From: Artemia franciscana
Lineage: Eukaryota > Arthropoda > Branchiopoda > Anostraca > Artemiidae
DNA length: 64,000 nucleotides
Assembly: GCF_032884065.1 (NCBI RefSeq)
Contig: NC_088863.1
Span: 47,017,797 to 47,081,796 of the forward strand
Direction of reading: 5' to 3'
The translations under genes were made by a program, and so were the position numbers. This document shows positions 25,940 through 38,476 of the stretch, piece after piece. The notes beneath the pieces were generated by a model, which was not told where the DNA came from, ran no database searches, and saw only the letters and a list, made by a program, of their open reading frames with translations. Position 1 is the stretch's first letter. Each line of letters begins with the position of its first letter.

Positions 25940-27270
25940 AACAAGTTTATAAAATTAAAGTAACACCAATAAATTCCCTATTTTATACTCTTCCCAAATA
26001 CCAGGGTCATTATCCTGAAGATTCACCTCCTACCTCCCTGATGATCCAAGACATAGCCCTAGGATATATACAGGCCTGTAAAAAAAAACTTGATGAATCC
26101 TTATTCTATATTTGTAGCAGGTTTCTATTAATCAGATTATCATGCCTTTCTCCGTTGTCATCCACAATTTTAAATCACTTCAAATAATACTTTAATCAAG
26201 CAATAGTATTAGGATCTCTTGGCGGAGAGGTTTTCACCAGTTCAAGAATGCAAGAAAACAGTATCAAACAGTTCGTGGTAACGAACTGTAGTAAGGAGTG
26301 ACCCGGCTCAATAGTAAACAGAACTCTAAAAAGCTGAATTTTGATACTAAAAGATACATTAAAAGAATCAGATTTTTATGTTGATTTTAAATATATAAGT
26401 ATCATCAAATACATTGCATTCAGCGTATCAGAGAACCGTATTGTAAAAGTTTCAAGCTCCTATATACAAAAATGTGGAACTTCGTATTTTTTGCCAGAAG
26501 ACCGATCACGGGTGCGTGTTTTTTTTTTTTTTTTTTCAGGGGTCATCGTATCGACCAAGTGGTCCTAGAATGTCTCCAGAGGACTACTCATCAGGGAAAT
26601 GAAAAGTTCTGTTGTCCTTTTTAAGTGACAAAAAAAATTGGAGGGCACCTAGGCCCCCTCCGACGCTGAATCTGGAGAATGTCTCCAGATAAAAACGTTC
26701 GTTTTTAAGTAACCGTTAAGTTAAGTTAACCGTAATTTAAGTTCCTTTTTAAGTAACCGAAAAATTAGCAACTAGGCCTCCTCCCCCACCCTTATTTCTC
26801 AAAATCATCTGATCAAAACTAAGAGAAAGTCATTTAGCCAGAAGGAAGAATTAATATGGAAATTTCATTTTAATAATTTATGTGCGGAGAGTCAGAATCA
26901 AACATGCATTAATTCAAAAACGTTCAGAAATTAAACAAATAAAGAATTGAGAGAAAGAGTTAAACTTTGGCGTAAAGAGCGGGGCGTTGAGAAAGGAACA
27001 GCCCCTTTCATACATGGAGTAATTTCTGTTCGTTTCAAGTTTAAATGTCGCTCCTTACTTTCAGTTAAAAAAACTAGTTTTTTTTTGTTTAATACAAAGA
27101 AGACATGCCAACCACGAGATTCAGAACAACGGAGAAATATATTATTAGGGCTATATTTGCAACCACCAAGGGGGGAGGGGAGAGGAGTTGCGTTGCTGGA
27201 ACAGTCATCTTGATATTTGGGAAGAGCATAAAATAAGGAATCTAATGATACTACTTTTATTTTTTGCATG
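25940..27270. repeat. Inverted flanking repeats around a family A copy
   Basis: About 70 bp at 25948-26020 (AAATTCCCTATTTTATACTC then TTCCCAAATACCAGG) is mirrored at about 27195-27265. The family A copy at 26262-27095 lies between them. The pair may be the ends of an older host element into which family A inserted. Confidence 0.6.
26262..27095 (-). mobile_element. Family A non-coding element, minus orientation
   Basis: Starts with the perfect hairpin CAGTTCGTGGTAACGAACTG (26269-26288; 8-bp stem, GGTA loop). It continues with AAGGAGTGACCCGGCTCAAT, the tail block and the AACATGCATTAATTCAAAAACG block, and ends with one arm of the palindromic module (CTTTGGCGTAAAGAGCGGGG, then GCTCCTTACTTTCAGTT). 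The central part is shortened relative to the copy at 50318. Confidence 0.88.
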
Positions 27271-27299
27271 TTTCCTTTAGATGTGGTCTACCACAGCAA

Positions 27300-29990
27300 A
27301 TTTATTAAATAGGGTTGAATAAATTGGGGATTGAGTTGAATTGAGGTTGAGGTGAATAAAGATTAAGTTAAATTGGTCGGACCGTTTTGAGTTAAACACA
27401 CATCCAAATTCGTCTGCTAGTAGAAAACTACCAAAGCTGTCTACATTTACAAGGTAATTGATAAAATTAGTAATCATAAAGCTAATACGTAAAAGCCTAC
27501 TTTTGACAAAAAAGGCAAAATAAGTAAAATCAACAGATGGCATACAAATTAACCTAGTCTTAAATATTTTTTTTTAATCAAAAATAAGTTTGAAAATAAA
27601 AGAGTCTTCCTGTCTTCAGAAAATTTCAGCTAAAACCCACGAAAACTTAGTCCATTAAAATTTTAGCTAACCAAAATTAAGCTAGTCTTAAATTTATCTA
27701 GTAGTACTAGATAAAACTGTAATGTTAATGATGTTTTTACTTTGTGATTCCTATAAAACCTGAGTTTGAAACCTCGAGTTTCCGCTCTTGTCAGTTTCCC
27801 ATACTTTTTGCGCCAATGCCTCCACATCGACATCTACCTTTAGCACTAACTTGAAAGCATACTCCAGATAAAGTACTAACTTGAAAGTTCACGAGTACAT
27901 TATTTAGGATATAGACGCTAAATAGTTCATTCTTTGGAAGCTGAACTCCTCGGGGTAAAAACAATTAAAGTAAGTCTTATGATATTCTACACAATGTCCT
28001 CATACTACAAATCTTTTATTTGCTGCTTTTGCCATCCCTCCCCCTAATATGGATTTCTCCAAACTTCACTTTTTCCTAATACTTACTTGTTTAACAAAAA
28101 TACTTCGTATATATTTCAATATATTTCTTATATTTTCCTAACAAGAACCAAGCAGTAAATAAACATCAGAAAATGACAGAGACGAAAAGTAGAGGTGGGG
28201 GAGGGCTTTGGGGCTCAGTTTTCCTAAGATCCAAAACTTTATCGAACCAATTGTTCCTTTTTATTTGGATAATTGGCTAAATTTGTTATTTTATGGTTCT
28301 CTCACCCCCAAGGGAAAAAATCTAGTAAGTGCCTTGAAAAGGGCAAGCAGTTTACGTACTTTCTTAACATGATGTATTAGCTGTAATTAAGTATGAACTG
28401 GAGGTTTTTATTTTCTAGAATAATTTTAAACTGTGAATACGGACAAATCTGCACACAGGGGGGGGGAAGGGGTTGTAGGTCTAACAAGTTTCGAAAATTA
28501 AATTCTAATTTACCAAATTTCATTAGAATCAAAGGGTGGAGATTTACGGTAGAGGTTTGATCAAACGAAACGTGTGGCTCATTATTTTTACTTGTTTTAC
28601 TGTTTTTTTTTTTTTAATATTTCTGTTTGTTAACAAACAAACCACTTTGGACGAATTTGTCCCTATTTCCTTCGTAATATAAATTTCTGTGTTTCTGTAT
28701 ATTTTTTCTCAGGTGGTTGATCGCCATGGACAACAAGGAATTTTCGAGGGGACAGTGAGAAAAACTACTAAACATTTACTGGGAAGAGAGGGTGAATGAA
28801 CAGTTTCTTTTGTTGTGTTCTTCAGAAAACTGACATATTTTATGAAACCACTTCTTACTCTTTTTCAGGCCGCCAGTAAAGGGAACCAGAATTTCCAGTT
28901 TAACCCCAGTCACAGAAAAAAAAAATAAAGCCAAGGTGGAAATTTAGAACGAAGTTAAAGAAAACAGAGATCAGCAACCTTAATGTAAAAGCGATTTAGC
29001 TCACAATTGGAAATTATTTGAGGTTATGAAGCAGGGACATCTCAGCTCCAAAAGTGTATGTGACTTCTTTCCCTGTATTAAGATAATATTCAAAGGAGGC
29101 ATAGTGGAGTAGAAAATGCCTTTTTGGGTTTTCTTGTTAGATTTTTAAAGAAAGGAACCCGTTTGTACGTCCTAGACCAAACTTGTAAATATGCCTCAGA
29201 GTTTATTGTGGAGTCAGTATATAATGATGCAATAAAATAAAGAGGTTATAAAATGGTAACCTCGTTTTGTAAACAAAGATAATGCAAAAATCACAAAATA
29301 TGACGAACAATGAAAAAAAAACGTTCCGAAAGCGTCACCAGTCGGGAGCTAAGGCTATTTGAAAAGAAAGGCCTTTTCGACCATTTTTCCCAGTGGGAGA
29401 ATTCCTCCTTATTCTCTCTCCCCAGGTACAACTATGTTCAGAATGCCTCTTATAAAAATGAAGATTTAATCTAACTCTGAACTGTCTTCAGAATTCAGTC
29501 CCAATCAGATGGAACAAGACAAAATCAAACTGAAATCATTCCAACACTATCTTCTTCTTTTTAAAAGAGGAAAAACTTGATTTTGTAGCGCTCTTAAGAT
29601 GATCTTTGAGAAGTCACCCTTTTTCCGTAGTGCCTATTACAAAGGTATAGAAATAGAAAATTAATAGATAAGTTTCACCTCCCGAATATTACTGAAAAGC
29701 TGACTGGTTTACACGAAAAAATTTCGGAAACAGCATATCGGCGATTGTCGCCTCATCATGGCTTAATTCGTTTTTTTTTTCATTAAAATTATTTATTTAA
29801 TGCTATTGTTGTTTAATTATTTTTGGCAATTTATTATTGTTTGTTTGTTTGTTTTTTTTGTGTGTAATGTTATTGTTGATTTTCGCTTGTGTTTACTCCA
29901 TTATTTATACTTTCATATAAGTGGGTTATAAATAAATATATATAGGCGCTTCCAGGAATCTTTTTTATCCTGATCAGAGTCCGGTGTCCA
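27300..29990. other. Intronic AT-rich stretch
   Basis: No coding block found. 29755-29945 is T-rich and ends in AATAAATATATATAGG, which could be the 3' tail of an unidentified retroelement. Confidence 0.35.
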
Positions 29991-29995
29991 AAAAG

Positions 29996-30548
29996 GGTAA
30001 ATGTTTACTTTCGTCCCAAGTGCCCTAAACTGCGAACTATACTGCGAAGCAGCATGGTTTCCCGTTTAGAGCTCTTAGAAATGCTAATTCTAGAAGCGTA
30101 TCCATTTCTGGTTGACCCTCCTCCTCCATGGGGCAAACTAAAAATGCGTAAAGTGGGTTTTCTCGCAGGTAACATTACCTATAGAGCGAAATGTATTGGT
30201 CTATGAGCCCCAGGGGCAGCGGGGCGAGGTCTGTATTCTATATTTATTTAATAAACCTCGGTTAATGTTTTTTTTTTTAGTTTTTCACTCTTTGTTGAAT
30301 AAATATAGAATAAAGACCTCACCCCGCTGCCCGCGGGGCTCATGGACTAACACGCTTCGCTCTATAGGTAATGTTACCTGTAAGCAAGTCCACTTTATGC
30401 ATTTTTAGTTTGCCCCGTGGAGGAGGAGGGTCAACCAGAAATGGATGTGCATCTCTAAAATGAAAAGCAAACAATATGTGAACGCCAGAATCTTGCTATA
30501 TGCAGTAATACGCACTTTAGAGCACTTGGAACGAAAGTAAACATTTAC
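29996..30548. mobile_element. Fold-back element with ~260-bp arms
   Basis: The left arm from GGTAAATGTTTACTTTCG (29996) to about 30262 is mirrored by about 30290-30548, which ends CGAAAGTAAACATTTAC. Matching inner blocks include GGTAACATTACCTATAGAGCG, CCCCGCTGCCC and TATAGAATA. The spacer is only about 30 bp. There is no coding potential. Confidence 0.9.
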
Positions 30549-30554
30549 ACCAAA

Positions 30555-32125
30555 AAGGAAAATATTATGAACCCTGTAAAACTATCAAATGATTTGACAG
30601 GGGGAGGGGTATAACTAAACGAAACATATTTGTAGCAAAAAGGAATAGCCCTCTAATATTATTTTATAGTTTCTAAAATGTGCAACTATAACACTTTTTT
30701 TAAGGCACTTGGCTAAGTAGCATAAAAAGAGATCAGTATAATACTGGCACAATATTGAAGCAAACTAGACTAGTGAAATAATATCATCAAAAGCTTCAGA
30801 AAATTGAAAAAAAAGCAGACAATTAAAATCAGTATATATATACAGCAAAAACGTACAAACACATGTTCGAAATCCATTTCTTTGGCAGTGACTAAATTAT
30901 CAGCTGCTAAACATCACAAAACAACAACGGCCCATTCAACAGTGTTTCCACAATGAATAAAAGCATTAAACAAACAGATAAGAAACCAACAGACTGCATA
31001 AGAGATGCTACTATACACTAACTTTACGCACGCCTCCCAACTATATATCGAAAAAATATGAAACAACAAAAAGAGTACACATCAGTGCTGTTCAAACGAA
31101 AAAAGGGATTTCCCCCCTTGTTCAATGCCTTTAAGTTTCCTGACTAGTTTATCGACAATCGCGAGTCCAATGGTGTACTTTCCGCTTCAATTTGAAGCCA
31201 TTTATGAGGGCTTTTAAGTTTTTTTTTTCAAATTCTTGTAAATTCGTCTTCAAATTATAACTATTAAGATTAGTCGAAATAATAACTACTATTTCTGAGC
31301 GACCAACAAATGACGGCTTCTTCTCATTAGACAATTCTTTTAACACATTTTTTAATTTGTGGTTACTATGGGCCGTGATTCACTCTTTGCTAGACTAGTT
31401 ACAAAGTCAATTTTACGAAGAAATTGATATTCAGCTATTGATAAAGAAAATGCAATTTGAAATGGAGTTTATGTCAAAAGGATTTATTTTGGGTTGTTTT
31501 AATACTGAGCATTGATATTATTTATCGAACCGACTCAACTCTGGGTCTATTTTAAGAATTATAATCTTATTTTAATGATATTGAATCAAATGCAGACAAT
31601 TCAAAATTTAAATTTTCGCTTGTGAATACAAAAATTACTTATTCCCAAGTTAAATTACGAAAATCCATTGAACAAGTTGAAGCGATGACTATTGGGTAAT
31701 TAGCCAGAGAATTGAAGCACGTGACAGAGCGTCATATATACGCACCGTCGTATGTCATTTATGGTCGAAAATTTCAGTTCAAACTTTACGAATACGAGTT
31801 TTGTTTGCATAGCCTATAAAAGAGGTATCACTGGTGTATCTTCCAAAATATATTAGGCTAAAATCACTGGTATTGGGATATAACTGGTGTCAAAATGTAT
31901 TTTACTGCCTTATATTGGCTTATCTTTATTGCACACACACAAAATTAAAGGCCAACTCGAAGATGTTTGAAAGCTAACAATGCAACATCCCATACATTAT
32001 TTCACAAAATAAGCGTTTAGTTACCATAACCAAAGAAAGCACCAGACTCCAGAAAATGCCAACACCAATTGAAAAATAAATTTCACTCTTTATCACTAAG
32101 ATAGTTATAACCATAAGAGGAGTCA
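30555..32125. other. Intronic AT-rich stretch
   Basis: No gene, RNA or repeat end recognised. Confidence 0.4.
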
Positions 32126-32128
32126 TAC

Positions 32129-32333
32129 TTGAGAACGCGGGATCCAAAAGTTGCTCCTTCTCCTTCTTCAAGTCGAGCTCGACTTTTTCTTTTTCTTATA
32201 TCGTGACTCTCTTCAATGATAATATGGCGATCATAAGGAGTATCGTAATTGACTTCAAGGATTGTTGAGAATGAGTGTGGGTACATGAGATCAAGGACAG
32301 AAATCACAAAACCAATAGTAAAACAGATAATGC
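32129..32333 (-). CDS. DUOXA: DUOXA-like exon: membrane segment 5 and proximal cytoplasmic tail
   Basis: Internal exon of 205 bp. The acceptor CCAAACTTTCAG precedes 32333. The first residues, GIICFTIGFVISVLDLMYPH, form the last membrane segment of DUOXA, followed by FSTILEVNYDTPYDRH and a basic/acidic tail (RKRKSRARLEEGEG). The donor chosen is GTATGA at 32128 because it leaves two bases, the phase needed by the next exon. The frame also stays open to a TGA at about 32086, so intron retention or an alternative short isoform ending SDKE is possible. GTTATA further on is a weaker donor in the wrong phase. Confidence 0.9.
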
Positions 32334-32339
32334 CTGAAA

Positions 32340-35300
32340 GTTTGGAAGCAGTAAGAACTTAATCAATGGGAATTTTACAGTCTCAGCATTGAAATAGATA
32401 ATTTACCTTGAAAAAAAAAATGACTTTCAAGGGTTGAGTAAAACATTTTTTTAGATAGAGAAAAGCTTTCTGTACAGAGCCAAATAGGGCTATACCAAAA
32501 AATTCTAAATTCCTGCGATATGCCTATACGCTAACAAAAGATCCTTTCAAACAATCAAGGATGGATTTTTTTGCTGTCTCGAAAGAGATTCTACCCACCC
32601 AGCCCCTCCACTTCGTATCTGCACGAAACTAACCTCCAAACTAACTATTAGAAAAAAGGCCAACAATGTTACTTTTTTTAGTAGTAAAAAGTCTAGCTGA
32701 CTTGTTTTTTTTTTCTGTCCTGCTTTAATATTTACGTAAAATCTTTTCGTCGAAGAAATATGTGTCAGCTTAAAATTAAACAAATAAATATGTGAAGGGG
32801 GGAGGAGAATATTGTGAGCCTTTCATAGGTATTGTAACATATATATGCACAGCAAAATGTACCAATCTCTATGAAACATTTTGTTTTTGAATTCAAATAT
32901 CCAGAAGTAGTGTAAACAGTAAGCCATTTTCCCACTACCAGCAGTAGACGCCGTAACAAATTATTGGATTGTTCAAATAAGAATTACCTAAAAATTCGAA
33001 AATTTCCACTAACGCCTTCCTAGGGGGGGGAGGACCCCCCCCCTCGAAATACCACGATTTTTTTCATTTTCCCATAATTTTCTGATACTTCTCACAGAAT
33101 AAGGGATAGTGGCTAATTACTGATCTATACTTAATGTGTTAACCGTTTTCGATGATATTTTGGCCACTAATAACCCGATTGGGCCACCAGCACATTATTA
33201 ACCCATTTCATGCCCAACTTCTCACCATCTTTCAAGGAATCTGAGCTACCTGTTATTAATTTAATTTATTAACGAAAACCAAGTATAAAAAACAAGAATG
33301 TTGATTGATTTATTAGTTAAAAGTGAGTACGTAGCCTGACAACGACAAACTAATCTATAAAGCTTGTCATAGTCTTACACTACCTGATATATCGGTAACT
33401 TTCATTATACAATTAAAATTATCTTTAAAACATAAGCATAAAAATAAATACTTTTTCAATAACCGCAAAGTCACTGAACAGCATACAGAAATACTGGATT
33501 GATTTATCAGGTAACACTTTGGTCTCACCAACTATAATACCCACAGTGAGTAATAAACAATCTTAAATTGTAAGAAATACACTTTATTATTACTCAAAAA
33601 ATGCTTTATTTGTATACTGTAAAAAGTGGCCTTAATCGGTTTACTTTTAATGTACCAAAACTCCTATATTATTTTGTGTCTTCAATAAAACACTAGTTTT
33701 GTATAATCTTACAAATATAGGGAAATATTGTTATTTGATTTATTTGTACCAGATTTATTGATATATATTAGATAGACTGTGAAGCGATAATTTTTGTTCG
33801 CTTTAAGTTTCAACTTCACTCTTTACTTCCCTCAAAAAGCTTAAAAGAAGCTTCCACTATGGAATCAGCTTCAAGCTAACTTTCTGCCAATTTATAACGA
33901 GGATTTTGGGAGACAGAGGAAAGATCCCGAAGCCAAGTTTACTTATCTTACATGTGGGGAAAGGATTGTAGTTTGGCGTATTTTTTCTTCCAGCGTAGGC
34001 AGCTTTGTCATTTAAGAGCTATTTTCCCGACATTATTTCGCAGAAATCACTAAAGGATACAGAATTCAGGTCTAATGATTTTGTACTGAAAAATTTTATG
34101 TTTTATGTTAGTCTCCATTAAATAATCCCTAGCAATATTACTCTTAAGAGCTAAAAAAAAAAGAAAAAAAAAGAAAAAAAAAAATACCTTTGTTAAACTT
34201 CCTATGATCTCCCCTTCTCCGTTTGACAATTCCCTTACCGGAAAAACGTCACGAATCTCGATCTCTTAGCCGCAATGTGTTACGGACCGCCGATAAAAAA
34301 AAAAGAAGAAAGAAAGAAAAGAACTATGAAAGCAGTAGAGTTGCCTCGTAATACAATTGATAAGTAGTGTCTGACCAAAGATTACTGCAATATTTTCTGA
34401 AACTATCTCGGCCATTCTCCTCGACTTCACTTAAATCCAAAATATCTCTTTAGATGAGACCAGGAGATAAGTAGAAGATTCTCCCACGGACCGATTTTGA
34501 GGGGGTACTAAAAAATATAAAAAATACGCCAACTATATAGGAAGATAATAATTTACAGGAAAAATTATAAGAATAGTGAATACGGCCTGATTTAACCACC
34601 CCCAACTCTAAGATTTTTGTACCTCAAAACTCTTCAAGGTGATGTAAGAATAAAAATATATTTAATTCTTGTTATTATTACTCAATAAATATTTCCATCA
34701 ACGCCTAGACTTTTGCTTTGTCTAAAATCTAGCCGTGAAGGCAACGAACTTGGAAAGATCAATGCTCGATAATTAAATACGCATGAAAATCTGGAATATC
34801 TTTAGCCTTTATTTTAGACGAAGGAGGCTTTAGTTTCCCCTCTAGTTTGTCTTGTGCATTGGGATTTTCTTGGCTCATGGAGTTCAAGATATAAGTTTTT
34901 AACTCAAAAAAAGAAAATTTCAACATTTTGTCTTATATTGGGCTTCCCTCGGCCCACGAACTGATTGAAACTGGTTAAGGATAAACAAGATTCTATCATT
35001 CTATCTCCACATTTTCTATTTTTCTATGTTGCTTCCTAATACCTTTACTTAATGGTGATTCATGGGAATCTGAAAGTTTTTAATACCTTTGCAAATCAAT
35101 ACGTTTACAGATACGAAATTTGCAGATTTGTATCTATCGCTGCTTTTTTCAATATTTTTGCTTAATAGAAATTTATGTCTGCCATTGTTGCTGATTTTAA
35201 CTACCTTTATATTTTCAAAATGTGTCTATTTTTGTATTTCGCTTCAATTCTTCTTTTTGTTATACTTCTTCTATTTCATTTTATTGCCATTGAATGCAAA

Positions 35301-36430
35301 TGCCAGGTTATTTATCATCGCCCGGTTTATGCTTTGTCTAACATTCAGCCGTGAAGGCAACGAACTTGAAAAGATCAATGCTCGATATAATTAAATACGC
35401 ACGAAAATCTGAAAGTAAATTCCTAATTTTTTTTCATGGTATGTTATAAAACCGCTAATGAAGTCACTGAATTTCGGTGAAAAGAAAACGTATGTTTTCC
35501 TCCATTTCAAAACAGTAATCACAGCAGTAGTGACAATAAGACCAAACGACAATATAATAGTAAAATGATTACATTAGTTAATCATCATAAATTAATTATA
35601 AATCAAAATAACGAAAAAAAAAACAAAACAAAAAAACAAACACGGTAGAAGGCTTATTCAGGTAGACTATAATAATGAAACATAAAAATAATAGCCCTGT
35701 GGTGACACAGCAGTATCGATCCCACAATACGGGACCTGGAGTCCCATCGCAACAGCCGCAGGGCCAGGTATTGCGTGGAGACTATCTATTGGCGCTTCCA
35801 AACAACCAAAACAGAAGAAGAGCAAAATAAATAAATAACACTGTTCGAAACAAGCAAGGAAAATAGCATTAAAATCTAAAGTAACGAAAATAAAAATTCA
35901 TGTTTAAAAAATTAATAACATTTCTTTAACATAAAAAAAGAAAAATTGTGTACATTAAAAAAAAAACAGCACCGCCGGTTTAGACTTTAAGGGTCTAGCT
36001 CGTACCCTAGCCTATCCTACACTGGACCAGTCGTTTTTAAAGGATTGGGAACAAAAGATGGGTGTGTTGAGAAGGGAGTAGATCTGCGAACTTCGGCACA
36101 AGACCGACCTTCTTGAGAGACCATCATGCAAAGCCTTTGTTCAGATGCTGCCGAGTGAGGCCTGAAAAAACCTGGTAAAACCAGCAAGGCATATTTTCAT
36201 TTAAAGAAGGAAGGTGACTACAACGCCCGAGGGGGTACCAATAGCCCAGCGGCTATCGGTACCAAATTTTTAGAGGGAGGGGGATGAAGGCAATTTGTAT
36301 CCGAATCCTTTCCAAAAAACTGACAGGGAAAAATGATTTTGCCCTTCAAGCCCAAAGACTGTCCAGCATAAATTTAGGCACTTTATACTAAAATGAAGTC
36401 ATGTGAACATACTAATGTTTTACGGTTTTC
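32340..36430. other. Intronic stretch, mostly unassigned
   Basis: Contains an 85-bp direct repeat (34706-34795 and 35326-35414). A GC-richer patch at 35690-35800 (CCCTGTGGTGACACAGCAG, GATCCCACAATACGGGACC) and another at 36000-36250 are probably old repeats. No coding exon was found. Confidence 0.4.
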
Positions 36431-36529
36431 AGCTTGCTTAAGTCCTTAAACAACCAACTGCTCCCATGGAAAAAATAAAAAAAACTTTATTTGGCTCATC
36501 TGTAAAGTCATGAAATTGTGGAAAACACC

Positions 36530-36790
36530 TTTTCGTTTTGGACGCGGCAAGATGCGCCAGCAATATAGTAGTATGACCATACGCACCCCTGAAGTAACAC
36601 ACACAAGTCACGCCTGAGGCTGTAAAAGATCGTAATGAGGCCCTAAAACTCGTTAGCATAACCGAATTAGCACAAAATTTTCACAATAGGTTTACCTAGC
36701 AACCAGACCGGGTCATGGACCTTCCCTATACTGCAGAGGTAGGACCCCCAAGGATATAAATATTGCCTATATTTGGGTCATTGACGTACT
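36530..36790. repeat. Left arm of an inverted-repeat pair
   Basis: Mirrors 38477-38715. Shared blocks include TGGGTCATTGAC with CCTATATT, GGATATAAA, TAGCAACCAGA, CATAACCGAATTAGCACAAA, TCACGCCTGAGGCT and TAGTATG(A/G)CC. The arms are diverged by roughly a fifth. Confidence 0.8.
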
Positions 36791-36807
36791 TACATAATCA
36801 TACTACA

Positions 36808-36925
36808 GGTATAACAGTTCAAAATAGCGATGAAACCTTTTAATCGACAATGAACAAATATAAAATTTTTAACTGGATGTTTCGAACACAAATACAGTGT
36901 TCATCATCAGCAGTAAAACTAAAAG
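36808..36925 (-). ncRNA. Hammerhead-ribozyme-like motif within a dispersed repeat
   Basis: On the minus strand, 36914-36872 reads ACTG (stem I), CTGATGA, then GAACAC-loop-GTGTTC (stem II, 6 bp), GAAA, CATC, and CAGT (stem I). The order and core match minimal type-I hammerheads of Penelope-like elements (CTGATGA...GAAAC GTC), except that stem III has a C-A mismatch here. The surrounding repeat (AACAGTTCAAAATAGCGATG to the motif) is the same as one arm of the palindrome at 52559-52793. Activity is untested. Confidence 0.6.
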
Positions 36926-36964
36926 ACATCAATAAAAACAAAAAAAATATACCCAATAAACTAA

Positions 36965-37243
36965 TTACATATAGTTTATTGCTCTTATTTTTTTTAATGA
37001 AACAGCGGAAGCAAATCTCCTTGACCTTTTCGGTTTCGGTTCGTTAGATTTATCTGACATATCAGGTAAACAGAGGTCATAGCTCATAGGTGAGCCGAGA
37101 TTTGCTTTATTTGACCTCAGTAAATTATCATAAATTGAACTCAATCCAAATTCACCTGTATATCTTTTTATGGAATTATTCTTGAATATTTTTTTTTTTA
37201 AATTTCGATTGTTCCCTTGAAAATTTGCTTTAAACCATGGTCC
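36965..37243 (-). other. Unrecognised open reading frame upstream of the hammerhead-like motif
   Basis: A 92-codon stretch without stops, lacking an early methionine. It includes YTGEFGLSSIYDNLLRSNKA, SPMSYDLCLPDMSD and NEPKPKRSRRFASAVSLKK. The composition is protein-like, with charged residues and no repeats. It ends about 50 bp before the hammerhead-like motif on the same strand, so it may be the tail of a retroelement ORF. I do not recognise the family. It could equally be chance. Confidence 0.3.
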
Positions 37244-37559
37244 CTAGAAACCAAAGAAACATTTTCAAACAAGATAAATGCTTTTGATAATTATAAATAT
37301 GTTCCGATAGAGCCAAAGTTATCTACATACTACAAGAGAGATACATCATTAGCATAATCCAGCCACCATCTCATTTGCATCACATTCCTGTCTGAACATG
37401 ATTAACAAATAAAGTTGAAATATGCGTTTTGATGATTTAATTATTTGGATAATTTTTTTTTATTTGGATTGAATGAAATTGGTCTTATCACACGCTTGAG
37501 TATAGTAAAACGGCGAAGCCATGTTCGCCAATGAAACAATTGCTATGACATTTTTTTAG

Positions 37560-38050
37560 AGGGATACTTTCTTGAGGGATACTTTCCAGAGAAGTTAGTG
37601 CTCAAAGATAATGCAAGCCTCAAACTAAAAGTTAGCGATGAGGGTCAACTTCTTGCTTATGGTTCCGGCAACACGTCACCCATTGACAGATCCTATCGCC
37701 ATCTTTCTGGTATTGGCATTCAAATGAAAGCAAAGGAAATAAGAAATACCTACTGCTGCACCAATGTCATAATACATATCATGTCAATGTGCCAAAACTG
37801 CGAACTATGCAAAATAATGAGGTAACAGACAGTGAAATCAAAAGCATAATAAAAATGGCAATGGCATACATTATATCAACGGGATATAAAGATGAACTGC
37901 TGAAAAAAACACACATTTGAACATTATTACTACCATTGATAGTATACCGACAAGATATAGTCAATGACCCAATTGTACGAATGATGAAATGTGTGATGCA
38001 ACAGCAGCTGAGACTAATGTTAAAACCCGTGTATGACCCGAAAATTGAAT
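37560..38050 (+). other. Possible decayed coding fragments between inverted repeats
   Basis: Open stretches in two frames: 37598-37825 (LKLKVSDEGQLLAYGSGN, PIDRSYRHLSGIGIQ) and 37805-38048 with one stop (IIKMAMAYIISTGYKDELLK, DIVNDPIVRMMKCVMQQQ). They read like protein but I do not recognise them. Their position between inverted arms suggests a transposon remnant. Confidence 0.3.
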
Positions 38051-38476
38051 AAGCGCCATGTCAAGAGAAAACATAATGAAATATTTTATGGAAGGGACTT
38101 CATTTTTGTTTTTATGATGATATTCTACATTCCGTTATTTCAATTAAAATATTTTATGCATTTCTTTGTTATGTTTCCATTATTTTTCAGGGTACGCTAG
38201 CAAGTCGAACGTTTAGAATGTTTATTAAAAAGTCAGAGATGAAAGAAAAGGAATTTTCAAAGATTCCGATACTACTAGTGGACTCATAGGGGGTATATTA
38301 GAGTCTGAGTTAGTTTAAGAGGGCTTCTACCAAAGACTAAGAAGATGAGCTGGATTTTTCCCTCTCTCCCTACTTTTCACTCTTTGTCGACAGAGAGACC
38401 AGAAAACAGAGAGAGAGAGAGAGCAGACAATCGCTCAGGCAAACAGGTACAGCTTGTAGTATGATTATGTAAGCAG

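Noticed and set aside
35690..35800. Possible tRNA-derived SINE head
   Set aside because: Box-like motifs are too close together and no tail or second copy was seen.
36438..36659. Minus-strand open frame starting MLTSFRASLRSF
   Set aside because: It lies across the inverted-repeat arm, and the other arm does not keep the frame.
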